This document shows, piece after piece, positions 1-9,149 of a stretch of DNA of 64,000 nt. The translations under genes were made by a program, and so were the position numbers. The stretch covers positions 1-64,000 of the forward strand of contig NZ_VOBG01000003.1 in assembly GCF_008369295.1 (NCBI RefSeq), given 5' to 3'. The stretch's first letter is position 1. Each line of letters starts with the position of its first letter. The notes beneath the pieces are model-generated. The model was not told the origin of the DNA and did not search any database. It saw only the letters and a list, made by a program, of their open reading frames with translations. Source of the stretch: Pseudomonas sp. ANT_H4 (GTDB lineage: Bacteria > Pseudomonadota > Gammaproteobacteria > Pseudomonadales > Pseudomonadaceae).

Positions 1-125
1 CAATTATATCCATCGATAACACCCCAGATTCTCCGGCCGAAAGACCGGATGGTTGCACACCCCGGGGTGGAAACTATTGGACGCTGTTTACCCCGGAAAT
101 CTGGAAAGTTTTGCACGCTGATTAA
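1..125 (+). other. Open reading frame running in from the left edge, unrecognised
   Basis: The frame that ends with TAA at 123-125 is open from the window edge and would encode about 40 residues ending ...TPEIWKVLHAD. I do not recognise the family. It may be the 3' end of a gene of another mobile element, because it runs straight into the interior of a serine recombinase whose own start is missing. The short length means it could also be chance. Confidence 0.25.
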
Positions 126-665
126 CAGACCGACGACCAGAATCTGAATCTACAGCGCGATGCACTCAACCTGGCTGGGTGCAGCGTGATCTATGAAGAG
201 ACCATGAGCGGCAAGTCTGCGAATCGGCCAGAGCTGGGGCATTGCCTGAAAGCACTTCGCGCTGGCGATACCTTGATAGTCTGGCGGCTCGATAGGCTTG
301 GACGATCTTTACCTGACCTCGTTGGGATCGTAGGTCAACTGGAGCGGGAAGCGGTGGGATTCGAGTCGATCAATGAGCACATCGAGACCACCAGCGCGGC
401 AGGAAAATTAATCTTCCATGTGTTTGCCGCCCTGGCCGAGTTCGAGCGCAATTTAACTCGTGAACGCACGAAGGCTGGTTTAGACGCGGCACGTGCTCGC
501 GGCCGAAAAGGGGGGCGCAAACCATCTCTGGATGAGCGCCAAACGCGTGAAATCAAAGCCCTACTCAGGGACCCGCAAATCCATGTGACAGACGTTGCAC
601 GCAGATATGGCATCTCTCGCAGCACTCTATACCGGTATGTCGGCAGCGTCAGACCAGACAGGTAA
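126..665 (+). pseudogene. Serine recombinase (resolvase/invertase), N-terminally truncated
   Basis: The frame reads TDDQNLNLQRDAL directly after the TAA at 123-125, then continues through a typical resolvase domain (KALRAGDTLIVWRLDRLGRS, FHVFAALAEFERNL) and a C-terminal helix-turn-helix (VTDVARRYGISRSTLYRYV). In intact members the chain begins about 10 residues earlier with a YARVS segment that carries the nucleophilic serine. That segment is absent, so the reading frame has no catalytic serine. A GTG at 186 could start a 159-residue protein, but it would lack the active site. The gene was presumably part of a transposon or inversion cassette and is now a remnant. Confidence 0.8.
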
Positions 666-792
666 ATTCCAGACGCTTCTCATACTTGAAAAAGAAACAC
701 TGCCTAAGCCAACGGGGTATTAACGAGGGGCCGCCGTATAGTCTGGAGACATTTGATGCCAACCAGGAGGGGCTCTCAGAGAAAATCTTTCC

Positions 793-1311
793 TTGGTTGG
801 GAACGATTCGGTGGATAGCTGGATTGTCGAAGACTGCCGCTCACTGCTGAAAATGATGCTTCCGCCACTAAGTCTTTCAGCGGCTGAGGTCGCGCGCCGC
901 GAGGGCTGTAGCGACATGTCTCTCTTTTATTGGCGCAAGCAAGCTGCGGCCAGGGGAACTCAATTGTCCGACGCCAAGCAACCAGCAGAGAATTGGTCAG
1001 CCGAATCGAAGCTGTCGATCATCATCGAAACGTCAGCGTTGTCAGAGCTGGAAATCGGTGAGTACTGCCGGCGCAAAGGTATTTTTCCTGAGCAGATCAC
1101 TGATTGGCGCAACGCGTTTATCGCCAACAGCACCAAGCAATCGGCTGTTAAAAATGTAAATGCCGGACAATCACGAGACGATAAAAATCGCATCCGCGAA
1201 CTGGAACGTGAGCTGCGCCGCAAGGACGCTGCGCTGGCTGAAACGGCGGCTTTGTTGGTACTGCGAAAAAAGCTCAATGCCTACTGGGGGAGCGACGGCG
1301 AGGACAACTGA
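793..1311 (+). CDS. IS3-family transposase OrfA-like protein (IS remnant)
   Basis: The protein has 172 residues. The N-terminal part has a helix-turn-helix pattern (SAAEVARREGCSDMSLFYW), a second HTH-like segment follows (LEIGEYCRRKGIFPEQITDW), and the C-terminus has the charged coiled-coil seen before the OrfA/OrfB junction (RIRELERELRRKDAALAETA, then LLVLRKK). This layout is typical of OrfA of IS3-related elements. OrfB should follow by programmed frameshift but is broken after about 50 codons, so the element should not move by itself. The exact start is uncertain because no strong ribosome binding site is visible. Confidence 0.7.
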   Translation: MVGNDSVDSWIVEDCRSLLKMMLPPLSLSAAEVARREGCSDMSLFYWRKQAAARGTQLSDAKQPAENWSAESKLSIIIETSALSELEIGEYCRRKGIFPEQITDWRNAFIANSTKQSAVKNVNAGQSRDDKNRIRELERELRRKDAALAETAALLVLRKKLNAYWGSDGEDN

Positions 1312-1457
1312 CCTTGTTGCCAGAACGGTATTTACTCGTTGGCTGGCTCAATGAAGCCATCCTGGCGGGCGCCCGCAGGGCGCCTGCTTGTTTGTCTTGG
1401 GCGCGGCAGTCCTCGTGGCCCCAGGTATTTTCTGGGGCTATATCTCGCGGTAGTGGT
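1299..1457 (+). pseudogene. Fragment of IS3-family OrfB
   Basis: In the frame shifted relative to OrfA, the sequence reads LTLLPERYLLVGWLNEAILA and then GARRAPACLS. This resembles the first residues of IS3-type OrfB proteins. The similarity stops within about 50 codons and no DDE catalytic core follows. The fragment overlaps the end of OrfA, as expected for the frameshift arrangement. Confidence 0.5.
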
Positions 1458-1461
1458 GAAG

Positions 1462-1485
1462 TCGACCGGAAATCCGGTCGGTTTT
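1462..1485 (+). terminator. Hairpin with T-run, possible terminator
   Basis: CGACCGGA and TCCGGTCG form an 8-bp inverted repeat separated by AA and followed by GGTTTT. It lies just after the truncated IS remnant. The loop is very short and the T-run modest, so it could instead be a transposon end. Confidence 0.3.
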
Positions 1486-1556
1486 GAAGGGAAGTGCGTT
1501 TAGAGCACTAAATCAAAAGAATCGACGATCTCGGCAGCGTGAGAGGTGCTTACGGA

Positions 1557-1874
1557 TTATTCCTCACCTTCCTCCTCGGCGAATGCTTCGGCCATCTCGT
1601 TACGCGTCGAGTTGTACTCCTCCACAAAAATGGAGTGATCTTCCTTTTTGACGTGAGCGTCGAAGTGCTGTGGTGCGATGTGATAGCGAGCAGCCAACTG
1701 CCCGGCAGTTATCGCAAAACCCTCAGAATAAGCCGCTCGAACGGATGCCACTTCTGCACACCCAATCACGTAGCCAACCTTGTAGTCGTCGTAGTACGTT
1801 GAAAGCGAATACGCTTCTTCAAACGGTTGATCGGCAGATAAACCGGTTTGCCTTCCAGCTTCAAAATTGCTCAT
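1557..1874 (-). CDS. Hypothetical acidic protein, 105 residues
   Basis: I do not recognise this protein. It begins MSNFEAGRQTGLSADQPFEE and ends with a strongly acidic tail (FAEEEGEE). It has no signal peptide and no membrane segment. A helix-turn-helix-like stretch is possible around FAITAGQLAARYHIAPQHF. It lies 48 bp downstream of the next minus-strand gene (an HTH protein), so the two are probably co-transcribed. The ORF is intact amid mobile-element remnants. Confidence 0.5.
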   Translation of the reverse strand: MSNFEAGRQTGLSADQPFEEAYSLSTYYDDYKVGYVIGCAEVASVRAAYSEGFAITAGQLAARYHIAPQHFDAHVKKEDHSIFVEEYNSTRNEMAEAFAEEEGEE

Positions 1875-1922
1875 TTACGTTCTCACGATGGCTGTGCGTT
1901 GAAGAAGTGATTTGGTGGGACC

Positions 1923-2333
1923 TTAGGTGTTGGGCTCATCATCCGTAACAATATTACTGACGGTCGCTTGGCTGACCTGAAACTGAGCAGCAAGCTGTTC
2001 CTGAGTGTAGTTTCCGGTCATGTAGTATCCCTGTATTTCTCTGCGCTCTCGGTCGGTCAATCGAGCGTTGCCCGCTTTGGGCGTGACGCCCTGCAACACT
2101 GGCGCGGCAGCTTGAAGCCTTCTCCGCAGATCGGAGGCCAACACCATCTTCTCTGCGATTTCCTGAACGTTAGCGGCAGTAAGATCCTCGTGGAGCAACT
2201 GGCGTTCGACTGCCAACAGGGAATCATTCATCTCTTGAAAGGATCGTTGAGCGGTCGCAACTTGCGACCTGGTCATAGCCTGGCTTTCGGTCTTGATGAC
2301 ATAGCCTGAAGGATCAATAGGTTCGTTTGCCAT
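1923..2333 (-). CDS. Small protein with C-terminal helix-turn-helix
   Basis: The protein has 136 residues. The C-terminal 45 residues (TDRERREIQGYYMTGNYTQE, then QLAAQFQVSQATVSNIV) form a clear HTH of the resolvase/sigma-70 region 4 type. The N-terminal 90 residues are predicted helical (FQEMNDSLLAVERQLLHEDL). It is divergent from the 2448-3200 gene across an AT-rich intergenic region of 114 bp, where it could act as a regulator. The downstream 105-residue gene is probably in the same transcript. Its target is unknown. Confidence 0.6.
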   Translation of the reverse strand: MANEPIDPSGYVIKTESQAMTRSQVATAQRSFQEMNDSLLAVERQLLHEDLTAANVQEIAEKMVLASDLRRRLQAAAPVLQGVTPKAGNARLTDRERREIQGYYMTGNYTQEQLAAQFQVSQATVSNIVTDDEPNT

Positions 2334-2447
2334 TTTTCAAATTCATGATAATTCTGATAATCAATATATTAGATTTATCAGAAATCGTCAAAACCATAAA
2401 AACTCACGATAAAATACGTTATCACCAGTTTTAGAAAAGGACCTCTG

Positions 2448-3200
2448 ATGGGCGAATTCACTACGGCTTTCACAAAAACTTTCTTTGTGCAGAACACTTG
2501 GGCACGGTCTGGCACGTTGACGCGCGTTTTCGCCGAGATGGCTGAGGAGGCTTACGAGGCCTATCAGGTCGAAAAGACAAACCGCGTACGTGAGCCACCC
2601 GAAGATGGTTATTCTGAGAAAAGGGTTGAGCAGGATGACCTGATGACCAAGCTCGGTATCAAAAGCATCGTCTTCACGGCAATGGCATTGGAGGCTGGGG
2701 TATTCGAGCTGGCTGCGATCAACCTGGGAGATGCGACTACAACCGACTATCTGGAAAAACTCGATATCAATGCAAAATGGTTTGTCGTCCCCCGATTGAT
2801 TTGCGGGCATTCACTCGCAGAGAAAGGACCGGCGCTAAACAATCTCAGTACGTTGATAAAGGCGAGAAATCAGCTCGTACATTGCAAGTCAAAGCCTTTT
2901 CCCGGCTATCAACCAGACCCAGAGTCACCCACAGGGTGGACCGAGCAATCAATGAAAGAGGTGGAGGAGCGGGCTTCAGAAATTGCCGCCGACTCAAGAA
3001 AATTTGCATCCTACGTCCAGGCCTCATTCCCTACATTAGTGCTGATTTCTTTGGAACTTGAAGCCCTCATCGGAAACTCGGGGCCTCTGCCCGGGTTCAG
3101 CAAAGGCGCAAAGCATACTCGCGCTAAACGGTCTTCTCTGCTCAGCAACCTCATAGGTGAGTGGCGAAAGAGCCATAGCAAATATCATGAGAAAGCATGA
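2448..3200 (+). CDS. Unknown protein with HEPN-like RNQLVH motif
   Basis: The protein has 250 residues, is mostly helical and has no signal peptide. Around residues 140-147 it reads LIKARNQLVHCKSK. The R-x4-H spacing (RNQLVH) matches the catalytic motif of HEPN-superfamily nucleases and HEPN-like helical proteins, in a predicted helical context. I see no second domain. The start is supported by AAAAGGA 9 bases before the ATG. Divergent transcription from an HTH gene in a defence-rich island is compatible with a toxin or abortive-infection function, but that is inference from one short motif. Confidence 0.55.
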   Translation: MGEFTTAFTKTFFVQNTWARSGTLTRVFAEMAEEAYEAYQVEKTNRVREPPEDGYSEKRVEQDDLMTKLGIKSIVFTAMALEAGVFELAAINLGDATTTDYLEKLDINAKWFVVPRLICGHSLAEKGPALNNLSTLIKARNQLVHCKSKPFPGYQPDPESPTGWTEQSMKEVEERASEIAADSRKFASYVQASFPTLVLISLELEALIGNSGPLPGFSKGAKHTRAKRSSLLSNLIGEWRKSHSKYHEKA

Positions 3201-3253
3201 CATGCTGCCGTCCACGAAGAATGGAATTCGGCTGACTGCCGCTGAATTTTGCT

Positions 3254-3745
3254 AGCGGGGCGACAGCCGACCGACCAGAGCTATTGCGCCTGCTCAAGGA
3301 TGCGCGCAAGGGTGACGTGCTGCTGGTGGAATCGATCGACCGCCTCTCCCGCCTGCCGGTGGAAGACTGGCAGAAGCTCAAAGCCGCCATCGACTCCAAG
3401 GGTTTGCGCATCGTCGCGCTCGACCTGCCAACCAGCCATCAAGGGATGCAGGACACTAGGGGCGATGAGTTCACCAGCAGGATGTTGGGCGCCATCAACT
3501 CGATGCTGGTAGAGATGATGGCCGACATTGCACGCAAGGATTATGAGCAGCGGCGTGAGCGCCAGGCCCAAGGTATCGAAAAGGCCAAGGCGGCCGGCAA
3601 GTACCAGGGGCGCCCAATCGATGCAGATCTGCACAAACGCGTGGCGGAATTGCTCGCTGCGGGTCTGGGCATCCGCGCCACCGCACGGCACGCCAGCTGC
3701 TCAACTACTACAGTGCTACGCATCCGCGACCGGCTACCTAGCTAA
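3254..3745 (+). pseudogene. Serine recombinase, N-terminally truncated (second copy type)
   Basis: The reading frame is homologous to the resolvase catalytic domain from about ASGATADRPELLRLLKDARK onward (VLLVESIDRLSRL, LGAINSMLVEMMADIARKDY) and ends with an HTH (LAAGLGIRATARHASCSTTT). The first 40 or so residues, including the catalytic serine, are missing. A TTG at 3284 could start a 153-residue product without the active site. It is not the same recombinase as the one at 126-665, so at least two mobile elements have decayed here. Confidence 0.75.
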
Positions 3746-3770
3746 ATTGGGCCAATTCACAGAGGTCAAT

Positions 3771-4544
3771 TTGAAGAATTATCTAACGTTGTTAAGCCAT
3801 GGCAGCAAAATTGGCGGGGCCGCTGTTGGGGGGGCCGTTGGGTCTCTCACTGGGCCAGCCGGCACAGTTGCAGGCGCAGCCATTGGCGCCGCGGTTGGTG
3901 AAGCTTGCGTGGTCGTTTTGGACGATCTTGCCCAAAGGCTTCTTTCACCAAGAGAAGAACAGCGTGTTGCTGGGGTAGCAGCACTGGCAATCGACAATAT
4001 TCGCGAGCAGCTACTGTGGCGTGAAAGAAGGGATGATGATTTTTTCGAAGCTAGCGTGGACTGCCCCTCGCCTGCCGAGGAGGTCTTTGAAGGAGTTCTC
4101 CTAGCCGCGAAGCAGGAGCATGAACAGCTCAAGCTTCCCTACCTCGCAAATTTTTACTCCAATCTCGTTTTCATGCCCTACATCAAAAAAGCCGAGGCCA
4201 ACTTTCTTCTCAGCATTGCCGAAAGCCTGACCTATCGCCAATTCTGCCTCCTTAGCCTCATTGATCAAATCGCATCCTTTGAGACACGTGACAAACCTTG
4301 GTCTAAAGATAAACCGAGGCATCCGGAATCACACGAGACGACGTTAGAAGCGCTTTATCTGTACCAAAAACAGCTCGTGGTCAGCTTCAGCATTGAGGAG
4401 AGGCGCGGGGCGAATGTATATGAGCCAGGACTGGTCATTCCATCACAGGCGATGATTTCAGGCCCGGGGGTAAAACTTTCTGGGCTATTGGGGCTTCACG
4501 CTATCCCGAAGGTCGAGCTGGAGCGCTTAGCCTTAGTGTGGTGA
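3771..4544 (+). CDS. Unknown protein with N-terminal glycine zipper
   Basis: I place the start at TTG 3771, preceded by AGAGG, because the frame upstream overlaps the recombinase remnant and is not protein-like. The product has about 257 residues. Residues 12-45 are a glycine/alanine-rich zipper (GGAAVGGAVGSLTGPAG, then AGAAIGAAVGE), a pattern found in membrane-inserting or oligomerising segments. The rest is soluble and helical (PYLANFYSNLVFMPYIKKAE). No family is recognised. A membrane-active defence effector is possible but unproven. Confidence 0.5.
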   Translation: MKNYLTLLSHGSKIGGAAVGGAVGSLTGPAGTVAGAAIGAAVGEACVVVLDDLAQRLLSPREEQRVAGVAALAIDNIREQLLWRERRDDDFFEASVDCPSPAEEVFEGVLLAAKQEHEQLKLPYLANFYSNLVFMPYIKKAEANFLLSIAESLTYRQFCLLSLIDQIASFETRDKPWSKDKPRHPESHETTLEALYLYQKQLVVSFSIEERRGANVYEPGLVIPSQAMISGPGVKLSGLLGLHAIPKVELERLALVW

Positions 4545-4987
4545 GAGATATTTTTGAAGTCATAGTGCTGTCACGGAGCGATCGAGCAATACGTGCAATC
4601 GGCTAAATGCCTTGAAGTATCTGGTGTCCCAAGGCAGGTTCGAACTGCCAGCCCCCTTAGGAGGGCAAATGCACAGCTATTTTCTGTTTTCGACAATCTG
4701 GCGAGCATTCTCGCCTAAATGGGTGTCCGGTTTCATTAGACCACTACAAAATGTCCTTTAGCACTTCGTCGATACCCATGAGGTCTCAGATCCAACCCAA
4801 GGGAATGTCAGTCTGAGGCGGGCCGGGAGTGTTAAGCATCATCTCTGCGAATGTCTTTTTAATTTACCGGGCACAGCAGAGGCGGAGCACCGCCTAGGCA
4901 TTTGTTCAATCCTGCTCAGGCTTGCCGTATCCTTGCCAAAATTACCATTTACGGCTGGTGCACACTGCCTCAGCGGGTCAACGCACG
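4545..4987. other. Non-coding stretch holding a tRNA fragment
   Basis: There is no credible gene in this 443-bp gap. It contains the 3' part of a tRNA on the minus strand (see 4622-4664) and the leader of the restriction-modification locus. A frame from 4922 enters the HTH gene upstream of its ATG but is not protein-like. Confidence 0.6.
4622..4664 (-). pseudogene. 3' fragment of a tRNA-Arg(CCT)-like gene
   Basis: On the minus strand the sequence reads as the 3' half of a tRNA: an anticodon loop CTCCTAA (anticodon CCT), a T-arm GGCAG-TTCGAAC-CTGCC, an acceptor strand TTGGGAC, then ACCA. The 5' half (D-arm and 5' acceptor strand) is absent. Integrative elements that insert in tRNA 3' ends leave such copies, so this is probably an attachment-site remnant. 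The anticodon identification rests on the loop only. Confidence 0.55.
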
Positions 4988-5218
4988 ATGAAAGCCGATA
5001 CCTGCGAAATACTCACCCTCGACGACGTGGCTGCGTACCTTAAGGTAGGTAAGCGAACGGTCTATCGCTTGGCTGCAGCAAAGAAAATCCCGGCCTTTAA
5101 GGTCGGAGGGACATGGCGCTTCTCGCGCGCCGATATCGACATGTGGATCAAACAGCAGTCGATGGAAGGTTTGAGTGCTCGCCAGACTGACGACATCGCC
5201 AAGAATCTAGGAAAGTGA
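4988..5218 (+). CDS. Excisionase/MerR-type HTH_17 DNA-binding protein
   Basis: The protein has 76 residues. [20 protein letters not shown] and [20 protein letters not shown] are the classic winged-helix features of the helix_turn_helix_17 family (excisionase/AlpA-like). The ATG at 4988 is chosen because homology begins there; the frame extends 22 codons upstream without protein character. It ends 7 bp before hsdM and is probably the first gene of the restriction-modification operon. Small HTH_17 proteins often precede type I loci, where they may set expression; that role is inference. Confidence 0.75.
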   Translation: MKADTCEILTLDDVAAYLKVGKRTVYRLAAAKKIPAFKVGGTWRFSRADIDMWIKQQSMEGLSARQTDDIAKNLGK

Positions 5219-5225
5219 ATTGTTC

Positions 5226-7919
5226 ATGAATCAAGAAAAAATAACCCTCTCCCAGCTTGAAGGTTTCCTCTTCAAAGCCGCCGACATCCTGCGCGGCAAG
5301 ATGGACGCCAGTGAGTTCAAGGAGTTCATCTTTGGCATGCTGTTCATTAAACGCCTGTCTGACGAGTTCGACCGCAAACGCGTGGTGCTGCGTAATACCA
5401 CCTACGCCCACCTAAAGGGCCAGCCTGAGCTACTGGAGGAACTGCTCAATGACAAGACCTCCTACGGCGACACCTTCTTTGTGCCGCCCCGCGCCCGCTG
5501 GCACGAGAGCTGGATGGATGAGAAGGGCAACGAGGTGCCGGCGCTAAAGCACCTCAAGCACGACATAGGCAGCATGCTTAACAAAGCCATTGCTGGCATC
5601 GAGGATGAGAACGACGCCCTGGACGGGGTACTGAAGAACAACATCGAATTCAACGCCGTCAAGGGTAAGACCAAGATCCCTGATCAGAAGTGGAAAGACC
5701 TGCTCGATCACTTCAACCAGCCCCAATTCGTGCTGGTCAATGACAACTTCGAGTTCCCCGACCTGCTTGGTGCAGCCTACGAATACCTGATTAAGTATTT
5801 CGCCGACAGCGCCGGTAAGAAAGGCGGTGAGTTCTATACCCCCGCCGAAGTGGTGCGCCTGCTGGTGCAGCTTACCAAGCCCCGGGCCGGCAATACCGTC
5901 TACGACCCAACCGCTGGCTCCGGCGGCTTTCTCATTCAGGCGCACCAGTATGTAGAAGAGCAGGGCCAGGACCCGAATGACCTCGCTCTCTACGGGCAGG
6001 ACTCCAACGGTACGGTCTGGTCCATCTGCAACATGAACATGATTCTCCACAACATCACCCGCTTCACCATCGAACACGGGGATACTCTGGAAGACCCGCA
6101 GATTCTTGAAAATAGCCAGCCGCGCAAGTTCGACTGTGTGCTCGCTAACCCACCGTTCTCGCAGAACTACAGCCGCGCCACTATGAGCTTCACCAACCGC
6201 TTCCGCGAGTTCTGTCCGGAAACAGGCAAGAAGGCCGACCTCATGTTCGTGCAGCACATGATCGCCAGCCTCAAGCCGGACGGCCACATGGCTACCGTCA
6301 TGCCCCACGGCGTGCTGTTTCGCGGAGGCAAAGAAAAACTCATCCGCGAGTTGCTCATTGATGACGACTATCTAGAGGCCATCATCAGCCTGCCGTCTGG
6401 CCTGTTCTACGGCACCGGCATCCCCGCCTGTGTGCTGGTGGTCAATAAAAGCAAGCCCGACGAGCTGCGCAACCAGGTGTTGTTCATCAATGCTGACCGT
6501 GAGTACGCCGAGGCCAAAAACCAGAACAAACTTCGCCCCGAAGACATCGAGAAGATCGACCACGTCTTCACTCACAAGCTGACCATCGATAAATACAGCC
6601 GCCTGGTGGATAAGGAGGTGATCGTCAAACAGCACGACTACAACCTCAACGTCCGCCGCTACGTGGACAACACCCCTGCCCCTGAACCGGAAGATGTTCA
6701 GGCTCACCTCATCGGCGGCATTCCCGAGAGCGAGGTCGCCGCCAAACGGTCCGAGTTCGACAAGTTTGGCGTACAACCCGACACCTTGTTCGAGCCTCTG
6801 CGTTCGGGCTACCTGGCCTTCCGTCCCGCATTGGACACCAAGCCTGCTATCAAGGCGATACTGGAGTCGGACCGAAACCTTCAAACCAGGGTCGCTGGGC
6901 ATCACGCCGCACTCGAGCAATGGTGGCAGGTGGCGCGAGACGACTTCGCCCAACTGAGGGAAGGGCGCAAGCTGCCCGACGTGCGCAGCGAACTGCTCTC
7001 CACGCTCAAGCACAAGCTCCAGCCTCTAGGTGTGCTGGATGAATTCAAGAGCGCGGGCGTGTTCGTCAACTGGTGGCAGGCCATCCGCTATGACCTGAAA
7101 ACCGTCGTCTCCACCGGCTGGCACCACACGCTGATCCCGGACAGCTACCTCATCTTCGAATACTTTCAGAAGGAGGCTGAAGAGATCGAGGCGCTGGAGT
7201 GCAAGCTCAACGAAGCCCAGGGAGAGTTTGCTGAGGCTGTTGAGGCCGCCACCGAAGCTGCCAACTACGAGCCGGAAGATGCTGAAGGCGACGAAGGCGA
7301 GGCCAAACTCACCGCCGCCGTAATCAAGAAATACCTGAAGACCCTGATCGACGACCTAGCTGATGCCAAAACCGACTCCGCTAGAAAGGAAAGCAAACAG
7401 TACGTCAACCTGCGCGACGGTATTAGCGCTATCGAAAAGCGCATCAAGGACTTAAAGAACCGACTCAAGATCAAGCAGGGCGAGCTGGAGCAGAAGCTGC
7501 AACTAAAACGTATTGGTGGAGAAGAAGCAAAGGCTGAAACCAAGACGATTATCGCGCATGCCCAGGGCGTCATACAGATTCTGAACCCGGCAGTGAAGGA
7601 CCAGAAGAAAAAACTCACCGCCCTGCAAAAGGATCTGGCTGTACTGGAGAAGCGACTTGCCCATATCGACGACCTGCTGACCTCCATCGGTGGCCAGTTG
7701 GGTGAGCAGGATGCGAAGCGCCTGATCCTGAAAAAACTGCACGACAGTGCCAACAAGGAGCTGTTGCGCTATCTGAATGCCGAGAAACGTGCGCTATTCG
7801 CCATCGTCGAGAACCTGTGGGACAAATATGCAGTTTCTAGTCAAACGCTGGAAGTGGATCGGGATAGTTCTTTGAAGGTGCTCAAAGGTTTCCTCACTAG
7901 CTTGGGGTATATTGCGTGA
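5226..7919 (+). CDS. hsdM: Type I restriction-modification DNA methyltransferase subunit HsdM
   Basis: This is an N6-adenine methyltransferase subunit that acts with HsdS and HsdR. The AdoMet motif [10 protein letters not shown] lies near residue 230 and the catalytic motif NPPF near residue 308. An HsdM N-terminal helical domain (residues 1-150) precedes them. At 897 residues it is much longer than E. coli HsdM (about 530). The extra C-terminal 350 residues are charged coiled-coil ([20 protein letters not shown]). The ATG at 5226 is preferred over an in-frame TTG at 5220. It overlaps hsdS by GTGA. Confidence 0.95.
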   Translation: MNQEKITLSQLEGFLFKAADILRGKMDASEFKEFIFGMLFIKRLSDEFDRKRVVLRNTTYAHLKGQPELLEELLNDKTSYGDTFFVPPRARWHESWMDEKGNEVPALKHLKHDIGSMLNKAIAGIEDENDALDGVLKNNIEFNAVKGKTKIPDQKWKDLLDHFNQPQFVLVNDNFEFPDLLGAAYEYLIKYFADSAGKKGGEFYTPAEVVRLLVQLTKPRAGNTVYDPTAGSGGFLIQAHQYVEEQGQDPNDLALYGQDSNGTVWSICNMNMILHNITRFTIEHGDTLEDPQILENSQPRKFDCVLANPPFSQNYSRATMSFTNRFREFCPETGKKADLMFVQHMIASLKPDGHMATVMPHGVLFRGGKEKLIRELLIDDDYLEAIISLPSGLFYGTGIPACVLVVNKSKPDELRNQVLFINADREYAEAKNQNKLRPEDIEKIDHVFTHKLTIDKYSRLVDKEVIVKQHDYNLNVRRYVDNTPAPEPEDVQAHLIGGIPESEVAAKRSEFDKFGVQPDTLFEPLRSGYLAFRPALDTKPAIKAILESDRNLQTRVAGHHAALEQWWQVARDDFAQLREGRKLPDVRSELLSTLKHKLQPLGVLDEFKSAGVFVNWWQAIRYDLKTVVSTGWHHTLIPDSYLIFEYFQKEAEEIEALECKLNEAQGEFAEAVEAATEAANYEPEDAEGDEGEAKLTAAVIKKYLKTLIDDLADAKTDSARKESKQYVNLRDGISAIEKRIKDLKNRLKIKQGELEQKLQLKRIGGEEAKAETKTIIAHAQGVIQILNPAVKDQKKKLTALQKDLAVLEKRLAHIDDLLTSIGGQLGEQDAKRLILKKLHDSANKELLRYLNAEKRALFAIVENLWDKYAVSSQTLEVDRDSSLKVLKGFLTSLGYIA

Positions 7920-9136
7920 ACAGCACTCTTCCTGAATCGTGGCAATGGAAATCATTGTACGAGTTGGCAACGATCAATTACGGGAAATCAGCTAACAATA
8001 TTCTTTCGGATGATGGGGAGATACCTGTTGTCGGTACTGGTGGAGTAGAAAGGTATGGTAGCGACTACTTGCATGACGGTGCATCAATTATTCTCGGCCG
8101 GAAGGGAACTATTGATAAGGTGTCTTTTATCAATGGCAGGTTTTGGCCCATTGATACGGCATATTTCCTAAGCGCTTTCAAAGACGGGGCTAGTGTACGG
8201 TGGCTATATTACTTCTTGCAGACTGTAGACCTTCGATCGCTGAGTGAGGCTACTGGGGTTCCGAGTTTGTCTCGTGAGCTTCTCTACAAAATTATGGTTC
8301 CAACACCATGCCCTCAAGAACAAGAAAAGATTGCTGAGATACTTATAGCGCTTGATCGCGCTATCGAGCAAACCGAGGCGCTGATCGCTAAGCAGCAGCG
8401 CATCAAGACCGGCTTGATGCAGGACTTGATCACTAAGGGAATCGACGAGCAAGGGAACATCCGCTCCGAGGCCACTCATGCGTTTAAGGGCTCCTCGATT
8501 GGGCGCGTTCCGCAGGAGTGGAAGGTCAAGTTGCTCGACGATTGTGTGAGGTCGGATGCACCAATTTGCTACGGGATTCTTATGCCTGGGTCAGGCGTTG
8601 ACGATGGGGTTCCCGTTATCAAGGTGAAGGATATATTTGACGGCGCGATTTGCTTGGATGACATTCTCCTGACCGACCCAAGGATAGATGCCGCTTACAA
8701 GCGCTCGCGTCTACGCACGAATGACTTGCTCATCACTATTCGGGGAACAACAGGGAGAGTAGCTTTGCTGCCGCCAGTTCTCGATGGGGCAAATATTACA
8801 CAGGACACAGCTCGAATTAGGCTGATGGATGGTCATCTCCCTGGTTATTTCTTTTATCTCTTTCAGTCAGAGGGTGTTCAAGCACAAGTTGATCTGCAGA
8901 CGTTGGGGCAAGCAGTAAAAGGCATTAATATCGCCGAAGTGCGAAAGCTGAGAATTCCAGTTCCTCCCGAGGATGAACAGGAACGAATTTACCAATTGCT
9001 CGAACAAATTCACTCTGCTTGGCAGGCTAGTGCTCAATACAGAGACAAATTGCTTCTTCAGAAAGCTGGACTAATGCGCGACTTGCTCACCGGCGAACGT
9101 CTCGTTACGCCGCTTACCAAAGCCGCAATACGATAA
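7916..9136 (+). CDS. hsdS: Type I restriction-modification specificity subunit HsdS
   Basis: The protein has 406 residues with the usual two target-recognition domains. TRD1 spans roughly residues 5-130 and TRD2 roughly 195-340. Each is followed by a helical spacer: [20 protein letters not shown] near 140-160 and [18 protein letters not shown] near 345-365. It starts at GTG 7916 overlapping the hsdM stop. The stretch 7916-8350 is visibly lower in GC than its neighbours, consistent with exchange of recognition domains between strains. The DNA target cannot be read from the sequence. Confidence 0.93.
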   Translation: MNSTLPESWQWKSLYELATINYGKSANNILSDDGEIPVVGTGGVERYGSDYLHDGASIILGRKGTIDKVSFINGRFWPIDTAYFLSAFKDGASVRWLYYFLQTVDLRSLSEATGVPSLSRELLYKIMVPTPCPQEQEKIAEILIALDRAIEQTEALIAKQQRIKTGLMQDLITKGIDEQGNIRSEATHAFKGSSIGRVPQEWKVKLLDDCVRSDAPICYGILMPGSGVDDGVPVIKVKDIFDGAICLDDILLTDPRIDAAYKRSRLRTNDLLITIRGTTGRVALLPPVLDGANITQDTARIRLMDGHLPGYFFYLFQSEGVQAQVDLQTLGQAVKGINIAEVRKLRIPVPPEDEQERIYQLLEQIHSAWQASAQYRDKLLLQKAGLMRDLLTGERLVTPLTKAAIR

Positions 9137-9149
9137 TCAGGACACCCGC

